Of a stretch of DNA of 64,000 nt, positions 48,621 through 59,637 are shown in pieces. The notes below the pieces were generated by a model, which ran no database searches, was not told where the DNA came from, and saw nothing but the letters and a program-made list of their open reading frames with translations. The position numbers were made by a program, and so were the translations under genes. The first letter of the stretch is position 1; every line of letters starts with the position of its first letter. Origin of the DNA: Molanna angustata (lineage: Eukaryota; Arthropoda; Insecta; Trichoptera; Molannidae); assembly GCA_963576475.1 (NCBI GenBank), contig OY754969.1:26488958-26552957 (forward strand), read 5' to 3'.

Positions 48621-49453
48621 AAAGAGCGTTAGAGCATTTTGACAATGTTTACACGTGATATCATATGAAGAAATTATATGATATCTATGAAAAGCTAATC
48701 AGTTCTAAGTTCAAGCTATTAATATTCTTCTATCAATATGAAATCAATGAACTGATCATTGCCAAATATAAAAAAATTCTCTTGTTACATATAAGTTTCA
48801 TACAAATATCCATTAAATAAAATATAATTTTTGAAACCGTTGAATATTTTTCTTTTAACATTGACCAACTTTGAATACAATTTTATGAAGATTCTTGGTG
48901 TTGTATAAATAGTTGAAACCAAATTAAAATATCTCTAATTTCCAGGTCGTGAGAGCATTTTTTCAGTTTTAATAGATGAAATCATAAAGAAACATTGGGA
49001 AAAAATGAACCGTTGTCTATGGAAAACTAATCAGCTCTAAGTTTATGGACTTAACACATGTGATATCAATATGAAGTCAATCGGACTTATAGTTTGGGCT
49101 GCAGAGAGGACACAAAAAAAAACAACGTAAATGATGAATTCATAGAGAAGAAATCAAAAGTTGTCTATGGAAAACTAATCAGCTCTAGGTCTTTGCACTT
49201 TACACATATGATGTTAATATGAAGTCGATCAGACTTATAGTTTGGGCTGTAGAGAGGACACAAAAAAGATAAATGCTACGGCGTACGGCGTACGGCGTAC
49301 GGCGTACAGCGTATACGCCATACACACAAACACATCACGACGAAACTCATAGTGTGCATTCTCTACATGATACCCATTGAGAAATTGATGTAAAAAAAAT
49401 ACGCTTAAATTTTGCGAAATCATGACTCTCCCCTATTCCATAGTGTGGAGAGT
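48621..49453 (+). mobile_element. family-1 3' region, second copy and true right end of the insertion
   Basis: Matches 40,131-40,964 with a handful of substitutions and one 7-bp unit fewer. The hairpin ends at 49,453, immediately followed by the A run of the target site. Confidence 0.85.
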
Positions 49454-49981
49454 AAAAATAAATATAAGAGGACATACAGTTGAGGAAACATTTGAAACTT
49501 AAGAAAACAATGTATAAATGGATTAAAAATAAGGGAATAATATACTGCGGAAACATGATGAATAATAATAATAATTTATTGCCGTATGGCAATTTCTTCC
49601 AACTAACCAGTGATTCCAGTCCAGAGAAGCAATATTTGCATGAGAAAATAATAAAATCAATCGACTTATCTTGTAGAGAACAAAAGCATTGTACTTACAC
49701 TTGTATTTACCCAGAGAAGCAATATTTGCATGAGAAATAATTTTATAATAAATTTCTCCTCTGCTGGGAATCGAACCCAGGACGCCCGCACAGAAACCGA
49801 ATGGCTTACCAACTTTGCCATGGCGGTCGGCTCGTAAATATTATCAATAACTTAAATTTTTATTTTATAATTGGTATAATATTTAAAAATAAAAATGTAA
49901 AAAGTTTTAATTTTTTTTAAAAGTTAAAAATGTAAAAAATGTTTTCTCTGTGATATATTTAATGCAAGTAATTTTCTGCCT
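49454..49981. repeat. left arm (inner 0.53 kb) of the giant inverted repeat
   Basis: AAAAATAAATATAAGAGGAC onward is the reverse complement of 51,371-51,860, ending at GTAATTTTCTGCCT (49,981), whose complement starts the right arm at 51,371. It continues the arm interrupted at 29,270. Confidence 0.95.
49562..49836 (-). mobile_element. SINE family B copy in the left arm
   Basis: Mirror image of 51,487-51,760. The tRNA-like head is at the right (complement of CGACCGCCATGGCAAAGTTG) with an intact T-loop (GGGAATCGAACCCAGG on the plus strand). An AAT-repeat tail is at the left. It has an internal duplication of CCAGAGAAGCAATATTTGCA (49,621 and 49,711). Confidence 0.8.
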
Positions 49982-51370
49982 GGTGTGTGGGTATACATAT
50001 ATGTGTTTTTCTCCCTGTTATAAGGCAATGCACACCCGCACACCTTTCGCTGGTTACCCAACATTGTGGGATATGCCGTGATGGTATGATGAATGAAAAA
50101 TAAATAAATAAATAAAATTTACAAATCTAAGGAATGTGGCACCTCGTTATTGGGTGCGTGTGAAATTAAAAAATGATAGCCTCTGCTAAAGTATGATAAA
50201 TTGATTGCTTTGTTCAATACAACTTTTTAACGCCTCAAAATCGTTCAAAAATTATACTCGGGGCTTAATCATACTATAGGTACTTATAACTACATTTTGT
50301 ATATAACGTCAAATAGTAAATATACCGATTTATTGAACACGAGGTTGTGTTGATATTAAAATAAAGATACTGTAAACTTCACAAATTATAAATTGCATAA
50401 TTTTTTTAAATTAATTATTTCAATAAGAATAAACAAAGAACGTAAATAAATATTCATTATTATGTTATATGAACAAGTTTTTACGCAAGACAAATATCAA
50501 GTAAAATGAATGTTGGTAGGTATCCATGTTTTAATCATTATTAATTATAATCGAACATTACCTTCAACTTTCACCTAAATTTTTAATCAATAGTGTATAT
50601 GTAGGTATATACAATCAACTATATAATATTTTTGTTATTAGTGTAAAAAGTAAAAACAAAAAGAAAAAAAGAGAGTATAAAAAACAAAAACATGGCACAA
50701 GTATAAATTATCTTTTAATTATTAGTGAGGCACCGGCTTAGAATAGTGGTTGCACTTTTTTCTATTATCATCGTTCGGGTGCCCCTTAAGAGCCGGGTAA
50801 TAAAAAATACAATATGCTTCAATAATATCTCACATAGCTTATCAATGAGGTTCACCACCCATTCTGAATGTAGTTCCTTTTTAGGTGCGGTGTGAGGCTG
50901 GTGTGTGTTTGTGTACTCGAACGTGTTGTGCTTCCTTTTATAAGGTAATGCACACTTGTCGTTGGTTACTCCACATGTTCAATCGACTCTTATTCAATGA
51001 CAAATTGCCACATTTTAGAGATTTTGAGGATGTTTACCTATCATCTTACAAATCTAGACTAAAATTACAACGAGAAAATCGACCAAGAAGCCATGAAGCC
51101 TCCAAGGTCTACAATAACTCTCTCGTCCTTACCCTCATGACTGAGGATGGCAGTTGTAGTGTGGCCCACCTATATGCATACCTATTATATGTTCTGAGCA
51201 GAACGTAGAGTGGTAGAGCACCAGTCGAGTTATATTTTTTTTATTATTTAAACCAAAATACATAGTGCAAACAATATAGATAATAAAAAATAACAAATCA
51301 AAATAATTAAAAAATATATATAACTTTTTTATTGTATAAACCACTTCAATAGGCTGAGTCTGTTCCGAGA
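49982..51370. other. asymmetric 1.39 kb centre of the inverted repeat
   Basis: Not mirrored. It holds the end of a repeat R copy (49,982-50,085, TGGTGTGTGGGTATAC to GATATGCCGTGATGGTATG), AT-rich DNA, a longer repeat R copy (50,727-50,965), a SINE A-like patch (around 51,000-51,060) and a minus-strand LINE 3' UTR tail (51,231-51,370; CGGAACAGACTCAGCCTATT on the minus strand). The 107-codon frame at 50,885 spans repeat R and is not a supported gene. Confidence 0.7.
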
Positions 51371-51486
51371 AGGCAGAAAATTACTTGCATTAAATATATC
51401 ACAGAGAAAACATTTTTTACATTTTTATTTTTAAATATTATACCAATTATAAAATAAAAATTTAAGTTATTGATAATATTTACGAG

Positions 51487-51760
51487 CCGACCGCCATGGC
51501 AAAGTTGGTAAGCCATTCGGTTTCTGTGCGGGCGTCCTGGGTTCGATTCCCAGCAGAGGAGAAATTTATTATAAAATTATTTCTCATGCAAATATTGCTT
51601 CTCTGGGTAAATACAAGTGTAAGTACAATGCTTTTGTTCTCTACAAGATAAGTCGATTGATTTTATTATTTTCTCATGCAAATATTGCTTCTCTGGACTG
51701 GAATCACTGGTTAGTTGGAAGAAATTGCCATACGGCAATAAATTATTATTATTATTCATC
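51487..51760 (+). mobile_element. SINE family B copy, best preserved
   Basis: The tRNA-like head runs from CGACCGCCATGGCAAAGTTG through GTAAGCCATTCGG to a canonical T-arm (CTGGGTTCGATTCCCAG). The body then follows, and GGAAGAAATTGCCATACGGC leads into a TTA/ATT repeat tail. The stems and B box are good, but the body and other copies show it is a SINE and not a tRNA gene. Confidence 0.8.
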
Positions 51761-51858
51761 ATGTTTCCGCAGTATATTATTCCCTTATTTTTAATCCATT
51801 TATACATTGTTTTCTTAAGTTTCAAATGTTTCCTCAACTGTATGTCCTCTTATATTTA

Positions 51859-51864
51859 TTTTTT
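51859..51864. other. empty target site of the 20 kb insertion
   Basis: Six T (six A on the other strand) lie between sequences that flank the satellite element in the left arm. Occupied flanks carry three A at the left and five at the right, so two A are extra: either a 2-bp duplication or element bases. Confidence 0.9.
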
Positions 51865-51957
51865 ATTTATGTATTTATGTTCGTATTTCTATGTCGATCA
51901 TTTTTAATGAATTATTTTGTGAGATATTAAATAAATAATAAAAGTATAGTTCAGTGT

Positions 51958-52067
51958 TCGCTTCTGGAGAGAACACGTAGAAGACATAGAAGTCAATAAA
52001 ATTGACGAAATTTTGAAGATAGAAATACCCAATCACAGAATACTATTCGAAAGACCTGCGAAGAGAT
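51958..52067 (+). pseudogene. possible LINE-derived coding fragment, right arm
   Basis: Same peptide as at 29,065-29,175 (HVEDIEVNKIDEILKIEIP), in the opposite orientation. Confidence 0.3.
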
Positions 52068-52190
52068 AAGACAGTTGGACCTCCTTCTTCTAGGATAGTT
52101 CACCTTCATAGTTCAAATGACGATTAAATTCAGAAACCGTCCCGGGTATGCGCTCGACAGTTCATTAAAGTTTCATTGCAATCAGAACGT

Positions 52191-52711
52191 TTAAGCAGCG
52201 CATTCCATACATACGCATCCACTACCTCCATCAAACGCCCCTTGTGTATCCCATACCTTTCTCAACTTTTGGTCAAGTATCCTAGCATTCAATTTTCCAA
52301 CCGAACTCAGCAGACTGATAGCTCGGTAGTTCTTGTAGTCTAATTTTGACCCATTCTTAAAAAGGGGTACAATCACTACATTTCTCCAATCTGATGGAGT
52401 ACGTCCTGTCTCCCAACATTTGTTGAAGAGGCAATGACACCACTCTATCGTCTTTTCGTCACCATATTTGATAAATTCGGTTGGTATACAGTCAAATCCC
52501 GCACCCTTTCCTGTACGTGCATGCTTCTCTTACATCTTCTATTAAAATTTTCTCATTGTCATTCTCGTATTCATTTATTGGTATCCTATTGTTCATTAGT
52601 ATTTCGCACTGTGTACTTTCATACAACTCTTCAAAGTATTCCATCTATATTTCCTTGACTTTTTCTTCGTCTATAACCATACATCCATCTTTATCATTTA
52701 TACATTTTTAA
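52191..52711 (-). pseudogene. LINE reverse transcriptase N-terminal fragment, right arm
   Basis: Identical protein-level signal to 28,421-28,941 (VPLFKNGSKLDYKNYRAISL). The matching frames are identical in length, so this stretch has hardly diverged since duplication. Confidence 0.7.
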
Positions 52712-53248
52712 ATACCTATAGATAGGATGATGAATCAGGCTCTGGCCTTTGACTGCAATGATATATTTATTATTACTCTGAGTATTATTCAAATGGGCGT
52801 GAAGTTAGGCACAGAACGCACGGTGTACGATACGAGTAATCGCTTTGTTTGAATTGCAAAGAAAGTGTGAGAATTATTATCTGTCAAACGCCACGCCATC
52901 TCTCGCTGACTGGCGAATCATCTTTGTTCTCAACAAGGAAATTACTTTGTAAGTCCCATGGGAATACTACTTATTGCTACTAACTTCACTATGTGCAATG
53001 TTCAGCAGCCGTAATAAATTATGTCAATTGGAAAGTAAAATCTAGTGTAATTTTCACCAAACACCTTGAACGAACTACCGGTTGCGCAGGGCGCAAATTT
53101 TTGTCATTTTGCTTCGTTGGTTTACGTTCAAATCGCTTCCTTCTCGGATTCTATGTAGACCTCATTAGAACGATACTCTACCTCATTTTATTTGTAGTTA
53201 TATGTATTTTTAGATAAAAAATCTAAAAAATTATCATCATCATTGGCC

Positions 53249-53432
53249 CTACAGCCCGTTGTAGGCCTTGGCCTCCTTCAGAATCCGTCGCCATTTCTCC
53301 CTGCACTCTGCGGCTCTCTTCCAGTTATTAAGGCCCAGCGCTCGTAAATCAGCCTCCACATCGTCCAGGCATCTCATTTTTGGTCTGCCTCTGCTTCTTC
53401 TTCCGTCTGGTGTGGTATTTAAAACCTTGAAT
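53249..53432 (-). pseudogene. LINE ORF2 C-terminal fragment, right arm
   Basis: Counterpart of 27,700-27,883 with the same RGRPKMRCLDDV and WKRAAECREKWRRI blocks. The 100-codon frame differs from the left arm by a single residue (arginine to histidine in the AT-rich part). Confidence 0.75.
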
Positions 53433-54554
53433 CTAAAAAAAATATATAAAAAAACGTGGAAAAAACAGCAATATTTTGTTATACCTCGATAACAACGCCA
53501 CCTATCGAATTCAAAATCATTCTCTCTTTCAATCCGGAACCAACCATACAAAATTAGAGAATTTCATTGAAATCGGAGATTAGTGTGTACGAGCATCGTG
53601 ACACGAGATTTTTTTTTGTATTTAGAATAGTATTGTATTAATTAATTAAATATGATGGATTTAATTTTCATTGATGTGAATAATCTCCTGAATGTTGATA
53701 TCACAATAGAAAGAGTAATCAAGCAACAAAAATAGTGCGATTGTGAATATCTACTTTTGATATATGATGACATTTATTCTTCTATACATTATAACATTTT
53801 TCTTAGTCATTACTTATTACTATAACATTGTTCTATGTGGAAAATAATTAATTATTTTATATTTTCACTATTTTAATTGTTGGTATGTTAGTAGATAGGT
53901 ACATGTCTAAAATAAAATCTCGGAAAATTTGTACAAGATTGATGGGAATGGTATCTGACGCCATTTTACTTTTAGCTTTGTAAACGATTGTTTTCATTCA
54001 TTCATACATACCCAGTGGCGTAGCTACCAATCAGCACGAGGACCCAGCTTGGCAAGGGGACTAAATCTCTAAACACGCTATATATGAAAATACATGTATT
54101 TAAAATCTTTATATATTTATTGTTAAAATAGAGCCAATACGGGTTTAAATATTTAATTTTCCTTTTAACCCATTGGCCACTTTGAATGAATTAAACTAGC
54201 ACGTTGTCAGATTTCAGAGTGATTTTTTTTTTCACACGATTACTATAACATTATAAATTAAAAAAATGACATTTGATTGTTTTATTTATATACGGCAAAA
54301 ATTAGAGTAATTTTCAAATACAAGTACCTAATGGCAATGATGTGTTTGGAGAGGATACGGCTAACGAACGCACCGTGCGTTTTTTGGTTTAATCGCGAAG
54401 AATGAACCACGAAGTAGACCAGCAAAAAAGTTTAATAATGGTGATGTGAACATGTTGATTAAAAAAATAATAAAACTTAGCGATTAACACTATACACAAA
54501 ATTGAAGTAAAATAAATAAACAATAATAACTATATAATATAATAATAATAGAAA

Positions 54555-56642
54555 TACCTGTTCCACAATTATTCGTAAAGCAAAGCAAATATACTACACT
54601 TCAAAAGTGATTGAAAATAAAAATAATCCCAAAAGATTTTGGGATATTATAAAGGAGATTACATGTACAACTAAAACAAAATAATCAAGTATCAAAGAAC
54701 TCAAGATAAATAATACTAAAACTACCTTTGCCGAAAATCCTAATGATATTGTAAACCATTTTAATTCCTTTTTTTCCACTATCGGTTCCAACTTGGCCAA
54801 AAATATCAAATTAACAAATCAAAACGATCCCATTGCACAATACAATAATCACTCTACAAATAAATTCATTCTTGAAAAGGCCTCATCGGATGAAATAAAC
54901 AAAGCAATAATAAAAATAAAACCAAACTGTGCTACAGGAATAGACCGTCTATCTGAAAAATCTATTAAGCTCCTTAAAAATGAATTAATAGCTCCGCTTA
55001 CATATCTAGTTAACTTATCTATAACTAACGGCATCTTCCCAATGTCTATGAAGACCGCAAAAATTGTACCCATATTCAAGGATGGAAACAAAGACGAAGT
55101 TAATAATTACCGCCCAATAAGTGTACTAAACATTCTCTCTAAAATCATAGAAAGAATCATAAAAAATCAACTTACAAACTACTTTGACAAAAACAAGATC
55201 TGGTCAAACAATCAGTATGGTTTTAGAAAAGGAAGGTCTACCTCGGATGCTATTTCTGAAGTCACTGGATATATAACACAGAATGTTGACAAAGGCAATA
55301 AAACAATTGGTATATTTTTGGATATTAAAAAGGCCTTTGATACAATATCCCATACTAAACTTTTTGAAAAAATGGAAAAATTAGGGATTACCGGAAATGA
55401 GTTAAAATTATTGAAATGCTATATGACAAACCGAAAACAACTAGTCAGAATTCAAGACACTCTGAGTTCGCCTTCCAATATAAACTACAGAATACCCCAA
55501 GGAAGCATACTCGGTCCTATCTTATTCCTCATCTACATGAACGACCTATGCAATATGAATATAGGAGGACAAATCATAAGTTTTGCAGATGACACTGTGT
55601 TGTTATTTAGCGATAAAAACTGGGAATCTACTTACAAAAAAGCAGAAAGTGGGATGCATCTTATTAAAAACTGGCTAAACTGTAACACACTTACATTAAA
55701 CAATGACAAAACAGTATACATAACTTTTACCAAAACGGACCAGGGACAACCAAATGAAAATAGACCACTGAAAATTCATGACTGCAAAGACCAACAAAGT
55801 AACTGTATATGTACTGAAATAAAAAAAACTAGACAAACGAAATACTTGGGAATAACAATTGACCAATGTTTAAAATGGAAACCCCATATCTCAATTTTAA
55901 GCATGAAATTAAAAAAAAATAATTTCATTTTTCGCTCCATCAGAAATGTTTTACCAAAATCTGTCATTAAATTAATGTACTATTCACTTTACCAATCAAT
56001 AGTAGAATATGGTATTATAGGGTGGGGTGGCACTTACAGAACAAATATAGATTCAATAGTTAAAGCCCAAAAATCCGCTTTGAAAATAATATTTAATGTA
56101 CCTATTCGCACACCCTCAGCCGAACTATTCAAAAAACTTGACATCCTAGACATACCACAGTTATATGCTAAAAACATTTGCACTTATATCTATTCACACC
56201 TTAACGACTTCCAATCGACCCAAACTACACGTCAGACTAGACAGACTAGACAAGCAAATATACAGATACCGAGAACCAAGTCGACTTATGGACAAAGAAA
56301 TTTTCATTTCCTTGGAGTAAAAATTTTCAATTTGCTTCCAATTGAATTGAAGAAAACTACAAATATAAACAGCTTTAAATGTGGATTAAAGAAGTGGGTA
56401 AAAGAAACAGACAAGACAGTGATAAATAAACAACTTTACGTTAACATACAATGACACACACGCACACCTAAACAATATACCTATATAATTATAAGCTGCT
56501 TCAGAACAGGTTTTTAACCTAGTGAAGCAGTTTACATTCCGCATCTAGTTCTTAAGGATCTTTTTTTGTAAAAATATTGTATCGTTAACTTTGATGTGTA
56601 CCTTGTATATTATTTCGTATGTTACAAATAAAAAAAAAAAAA
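54555..56642 (+). mobile_element. 5'-truncated LINE, right-arm copy
   Basis: ORF2 coding similarity starts near 54,555 (STIIRKAKQIYYTSKV, then RFWDIIKEIT), passes an in-frame TAA at 54,682 and continues into the long ORF at 54,793. A 3' UTR follows the stop at 56,454 and ends in ACAAATAAAAAAAAAAAA at 56,642. The endonuclease domain is missing. No clear target duplication at the ends. Confidence 0.85.
54793..56454 (+). CDS. LINE ORF2 reverse transcriptase, 553 codons, 5'-truncated
   Basis: Encodes an RNA-dependent DNA polymerase that would copy LINE RNA at a nicked chromosomal target. Motifs in order: KIVPIFKDGNK (90-100) and NNYRPISVLN (104-113) at the domain start; GFRKGRST (143-150); FLDIKKAFD (175-183) with the first catalytic aspartate; IPQGSILGPILFLIYMNDL (234-252); FADD (264-267) with the catalytic pair; then the thumb and a C-terminal region (KYLGITID, TYGQRNFHFLGVKIFNLLP). 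The arginine just before IPQGS replaces a glycine that is nearly universal in LINEs and is kept in the left-arm copy, so activity is doubtful. The ATG used is simply the first after an in-frame stop; the original protein was longer. No endonuclease, so it is non-autonomous at best. Style is CR1/Jockey-like. Confidence 0.9.
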   Translation: MAKNIKLTNQNDPIAQYNNHSTNKFILEKASSDEINKAIIKIKPNCATGIDRLSEKSIKLLKNELIAPLTYLVNLSITNGIFPMSMKTAKIVPIFKDGNKDEVNNYRPISVLNILSKIIERIIKNQLTNYFDKNKIWSNNQYGFRKGRSTSDAISEVTGYITQNVDKGNKTIGIFLDIKKAFDTISHTKLFEKMEKLGITGNELKLLKCYMTNRKQLVRIQDTLSSPSNINYRIPQGSILGPILFLIYMNDLCNMNIGGQIISFADDTVLLFSDKNWESTYKKAESGMHLIKNWLNCNTLTLNNDKTVYITFTKTDQGQPNENRPLKIHDCKDQQSNCICTEIKKTRQTKYLGITIDQCLKWKPHISILSMKLKKNNFIFRSIRNVLPKSVIKLMYYSLYQSIVEYGIIGWGGTYRTNIDSIVKAQKSALKIIFNVPIRTPSAELFKKLDILDIPQLYAKNICTYIYSHLNDFQSTQTTRQTRQTRQANIQIPRTKSTYGQRNFHFLGVKIFNLLPIELKKTTNINSFKCGLKKWVKETDKTVINKQLYVNIQ

Positions 56643-56655
56643 CTTAAATTTTTAG

Positions 56656-56870
56656 ATTTCAACAATTCACATATGGCTGAGAATGCTTTTTATAGGTGAA
56701 GAGCCATCTAAAATACATAAGAAAATTATAAGAACGGTGATGTTGGAAGCCGATCCATGTCAAGCTACCAAAGAATTAGCCGCATGGTTTAAGAGCTATA
56801 GTAGGCTATGTGGGTACCTATTTTGAAAATATTTTCCCTAGTACCCTCAAAAGATACGTCTTTTAAATAA
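56656..56870 (+). pseudogene. gene-like terminal exon, right-arm copy, broken
   Basis: Same exon as 24,255-24,458. An extra A after TTTCAAC shifts the frame at the start, and a 10-bp insertion (AGTAGGCTAT) splits the AAWFKSY...GTYFEN segment, so the C-terminal end is lost. A further extra C lies near 56,837. The intact form survives only in the left arm. Confidence 0.6.
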
Positions 56871-57449
56871 AGATCGATTTGTATTTAAATCTTTATTCTA
56901 TTGCCATAGAATAATAATAAAACTATAGAATACTCATACCCATACAATACCTCGCTGAAAAAGTGAAGCCGTTTTATTGGCCGGCTCGTGTCAAAATATG
57001 TACATATGTCTCTGCTGGTAGACATTGTTCGTATAGTACTACTTGTTATGACTGCGTAAATAATTTTGCAAGCAGTTAAAAAATTCCCTATTTGGAGAAC
57101 GTATCACGCAGACGGCCAAATGATTACTGAATGCTCGTAGCAAAATGTTGACCAAATTAGTCAACATAAAGCAGTCGCGTTTACTGCAGGCTAGAGAGTA
57201 TTCTATACTATTATTATTCTATGTCTATTGCATGAGTTTTTTGAAATTTGAATTCGTTCAATACTTTTCTTGTCAAATTAGTTTTAATAAAACCATTTTT
57301 TTATTTTATGTAACAAAAAAAATAAAAGGCCTATGAAGTACCTAGATTTTTGCTTCAATCGAAAGAGAATATGAAAAAGAGTTTTTTTAATGCGCACTTT
57401 TCAATCTTTTGATTGAGACGGCTTCTAATTTGTAGAACTCCATTATGAA

Positions 57450-57585
57450 AATGAGAAGTATAAACACAATTGATTTATTTCACTCCCGATGATTATGGCC
57501 TTGTAAGCCGAAACGGTAGTCGGGAGTGAAATTAATCAATTGTAGAATTATATGTGTTTATGTTTCTCATTTTCTGAGTTTTTTT
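57450..57585. repeat. long imperfect hairpin, right arm
   Basis: Mirror of 23,555-23,700; loop reads GGCCTTGTAAGCCGAAACGG. Confidence 0.6.
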
Positions 57586-57661
57586 TATTATTATAATATT
57601 TTAATTACTATTCTTGCTATTTAAAAAAAACTCTATATTGAACATTTTCTTCACAAAACGA

Positions 57662-58611
57662 GCCATAGTAAGCCATAGAAATGTTGACAATCTCAATATG
57701 GTAAAGAATGCTTATGTTGTATGAAATATTTTAATAAACGCAGATAAATTTTGATTTAAAGAGCGTGAGAGATTTTAAAATTTTTGACACGTGATATCAT
57801 ATGAAGAAATTTTATGATATCTATGGAAAGCTTATCAGTTCTAAGTTCAAGCTATTAATACTCTTATATCAATATGAATCAAAGAACTGAACATTGACAA
57901 ACATAAAGAAATTCTCTTGTTGCATATAAGTTTCATACAAAAATCCATTAAATAAAATATAATTTTTCAAACCGTTGAATATTTTTCTTTTAACATTGAC
58001 CAATTTGAATACAATTTTATGAAGATTCTTGGTGTTGTATAAATAGTTGAAACCAAATTAAAATATCTCTAATTTCCAGGTCGTGAGAGCATTCAGTTTT
58101 TCAGTTTTAATAGATGAAATCATAAAGAAACATTGAGAAAAAATGAACTGTTGTCTATGGAAAACTAATCAGCTCTAAGTTTATGGACTTAACACATGTG
58201 ATATCAATATGAAGTCAATCGGACTTATAGTTTGGGCTGCAGAGAGGACACAAAAAAAAAACAACGTAAATGATGAATTCATAGAGAAGAAATCAAAAGT
58301 TTTCTATGGAAAACTAATCAGTTCTAGGTCTATGCACTTTACACATATGATCTTAATATGAAATCGACCGGACTTATAGTTTGGGCTGTAGAGAGGACAC
58401 AAAAATTATTATCCGTACGCCGTACGCCATACACCATAGGCCGTACGCCATACGCCGTACGCCATACGCCATACGCCATACATACAAACACATCATAACG
58501 AAACTCACAGTTTGCACTCTCTACATGATACCCGTTGAGCAATTGATGTAAAAAAAATACGCTTAAAAATTGTGAAATCATGACTCTTCACTATTCCATA
58601 GTGTGGAGAGT
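57662..58611 (+). mobile_element. family-1 Helentron-like element, short form, right arm
   Basis: Runs from GAAATGTTGACAATCTC through one good satellite-like unit (AAGAATGCTTATGTTGTATG, GTGATATCATATGAAGAAAT, CTATGGAAAGCTTATCAGTT). Two older units, the TACGGCG-type run and the hairpin (ACTCTTCACTATTCCATAGT to GGAGAGT, 58,583-58,611) follow. The 5' border is altered relative to the left arm, which has about 15 extra bases (GCGTTCATTTTTCTTCTT). Confidence 0.8.
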
Positions 58612-59049
58612 AAAAATGTTGTTTATCATATATTAGGTGATATACAATTTTTTTCGTGTTTCATACATTAGAAGGTAATTTTGTGTGCATTTTTGTGTAC
58701 ATACGTATACCCAGAGTATACAAGGGTCTTATCGTTAGCTTATCCACAATATTAACCAGCCCAGACTCGTCAATCAATCTTCACCATTTTGCTCCATGAT
58801 GAGATTTGATAAGACAAGACCTCACACTCACATTGTTCGAGAACAAGGCCTACAGTTAGAAACTATCCGTCATCCGTCACCAATATTCAGAATGCATTTT
58901 GAACCTCATTGCTGAACCATGTGAGATGTTATATCGCCTCCTCATTGCTGAACCATGTGAGATGTGTTTTCGATTACTCGGCTATTTAGGGACAACCGAA
59001 AACATTTGTTTTATTTTGAAGAAATCTGCACTCATTTTTCTCTGGGGTT

Positions 59050-59280
59050 ATTCATACATACATACCATCACGCCATGTTCCTCGCGGGGTAGGCAGATAT
59101 AATGAAATGTACAATTTTCTATCTTGATACGCATCCAGCACCTCATAAACAAACATGTTTTTTTCTTTTGTACGTGGTTTTTCATAACGGTATTTACACG
59201 ATCATACCATGCTTTTCTTGCTCAACTCTTTTGTATATTTCCTTCTCCAGGCGTTCTCAATAATCTTAATAAGCAATCAT
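59050..59280 (-). pseudogene. LINE X 3' end (also at 61,134-61,365)
   Basis: Mirror of 21,845-22,070, with CATACATACCATCACGCCAT as the complement of the tail. Present twice because of the 2,084-bp duplication. The 67-codon plus-strand frame at 58,899 and 60,983 is a shadow. Confidence 0.6.
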
Positions 59281-59637
59281 CTTAATCGAATGAATTTTTT
59301 TCTTGATTGGCATAACGTGCAAACCGCCTACATTCAAGACTACGATTTAATGTTATTTTCTACTATATCATAAGACAATTTGTTTGATTCGGAGAGGGAG
59401 AGAAGAGTTAGAGAGAGAGGGAGAGAAGAATCAGAGAGAGAGGGAGAGAAGAGTTAGAGAGAGAATTGAAGTTTATTCTGGATGTATGTGGACGTTAGAA
59501 AAGATCTCTTTCTGAGTGAAAATTTTTACACATATCATCACCACATCGTCCACTCATCCAAATACACCTTCACAAATACACTAACATGCTTTTTATGAGT
59601 TTAGTCATTCATACTTTTATACTTTTTTATACTTTTA

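Larger units (their letters stand above)
29271..49453 (+). mobile_element. 20.2 kb insertion: family-1 Helentron-like element carrying a 313-bp satellite
   Basis: The left junction has CATAAATAAA then CGAGTGGGTTGTGGCC. The right junction has the terminal hairpin ending GTGTGGAGAGT, then AAAAATAAATATAAG. The right arm of the inverted repeat shows the unoccupied site CATAAATAAAAAATAAATAT. The 5' end carries ACTCTCCACACCA, the inverse of TGTGTGGAGAGT-type sequence in the 3' hairpin. Known Helentron/HINE elements share these traits: subterminal inverted repeats, 3' palindrome, internal tandem repeats, and insertion in T/A runs with no target duplication or a tiny one (here at most two A). It holds two successive copies: a complete one (29,271-40,964) and one lacking its 5' end (40,989-49,453). 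No Rep/helicase ORF, so non-autonomous. Confidence 0.8.

Noticed and set aside
29271..49453. The satellite as a centromere
   Set aside because: Higher-order structure is suggestive, but the array is bounded by element termini and inserted in a known empty site. Moths and butterflies, if this is one, have holocentric chromosomes without centromeric satellite domains.
50885..51208. 107-codon frame in the palindrome centre as a gene
   Set aside because: The first part is repeat R, which has no conserved frame in its other copies, and the rest overlaps SINE-like sequence.
51487..51562. A functional tRNA gene with a good T arm
   Set aside because: Part of SINE family B with body and tail, present in mirror image at 49,836 and diverged at 12,768.
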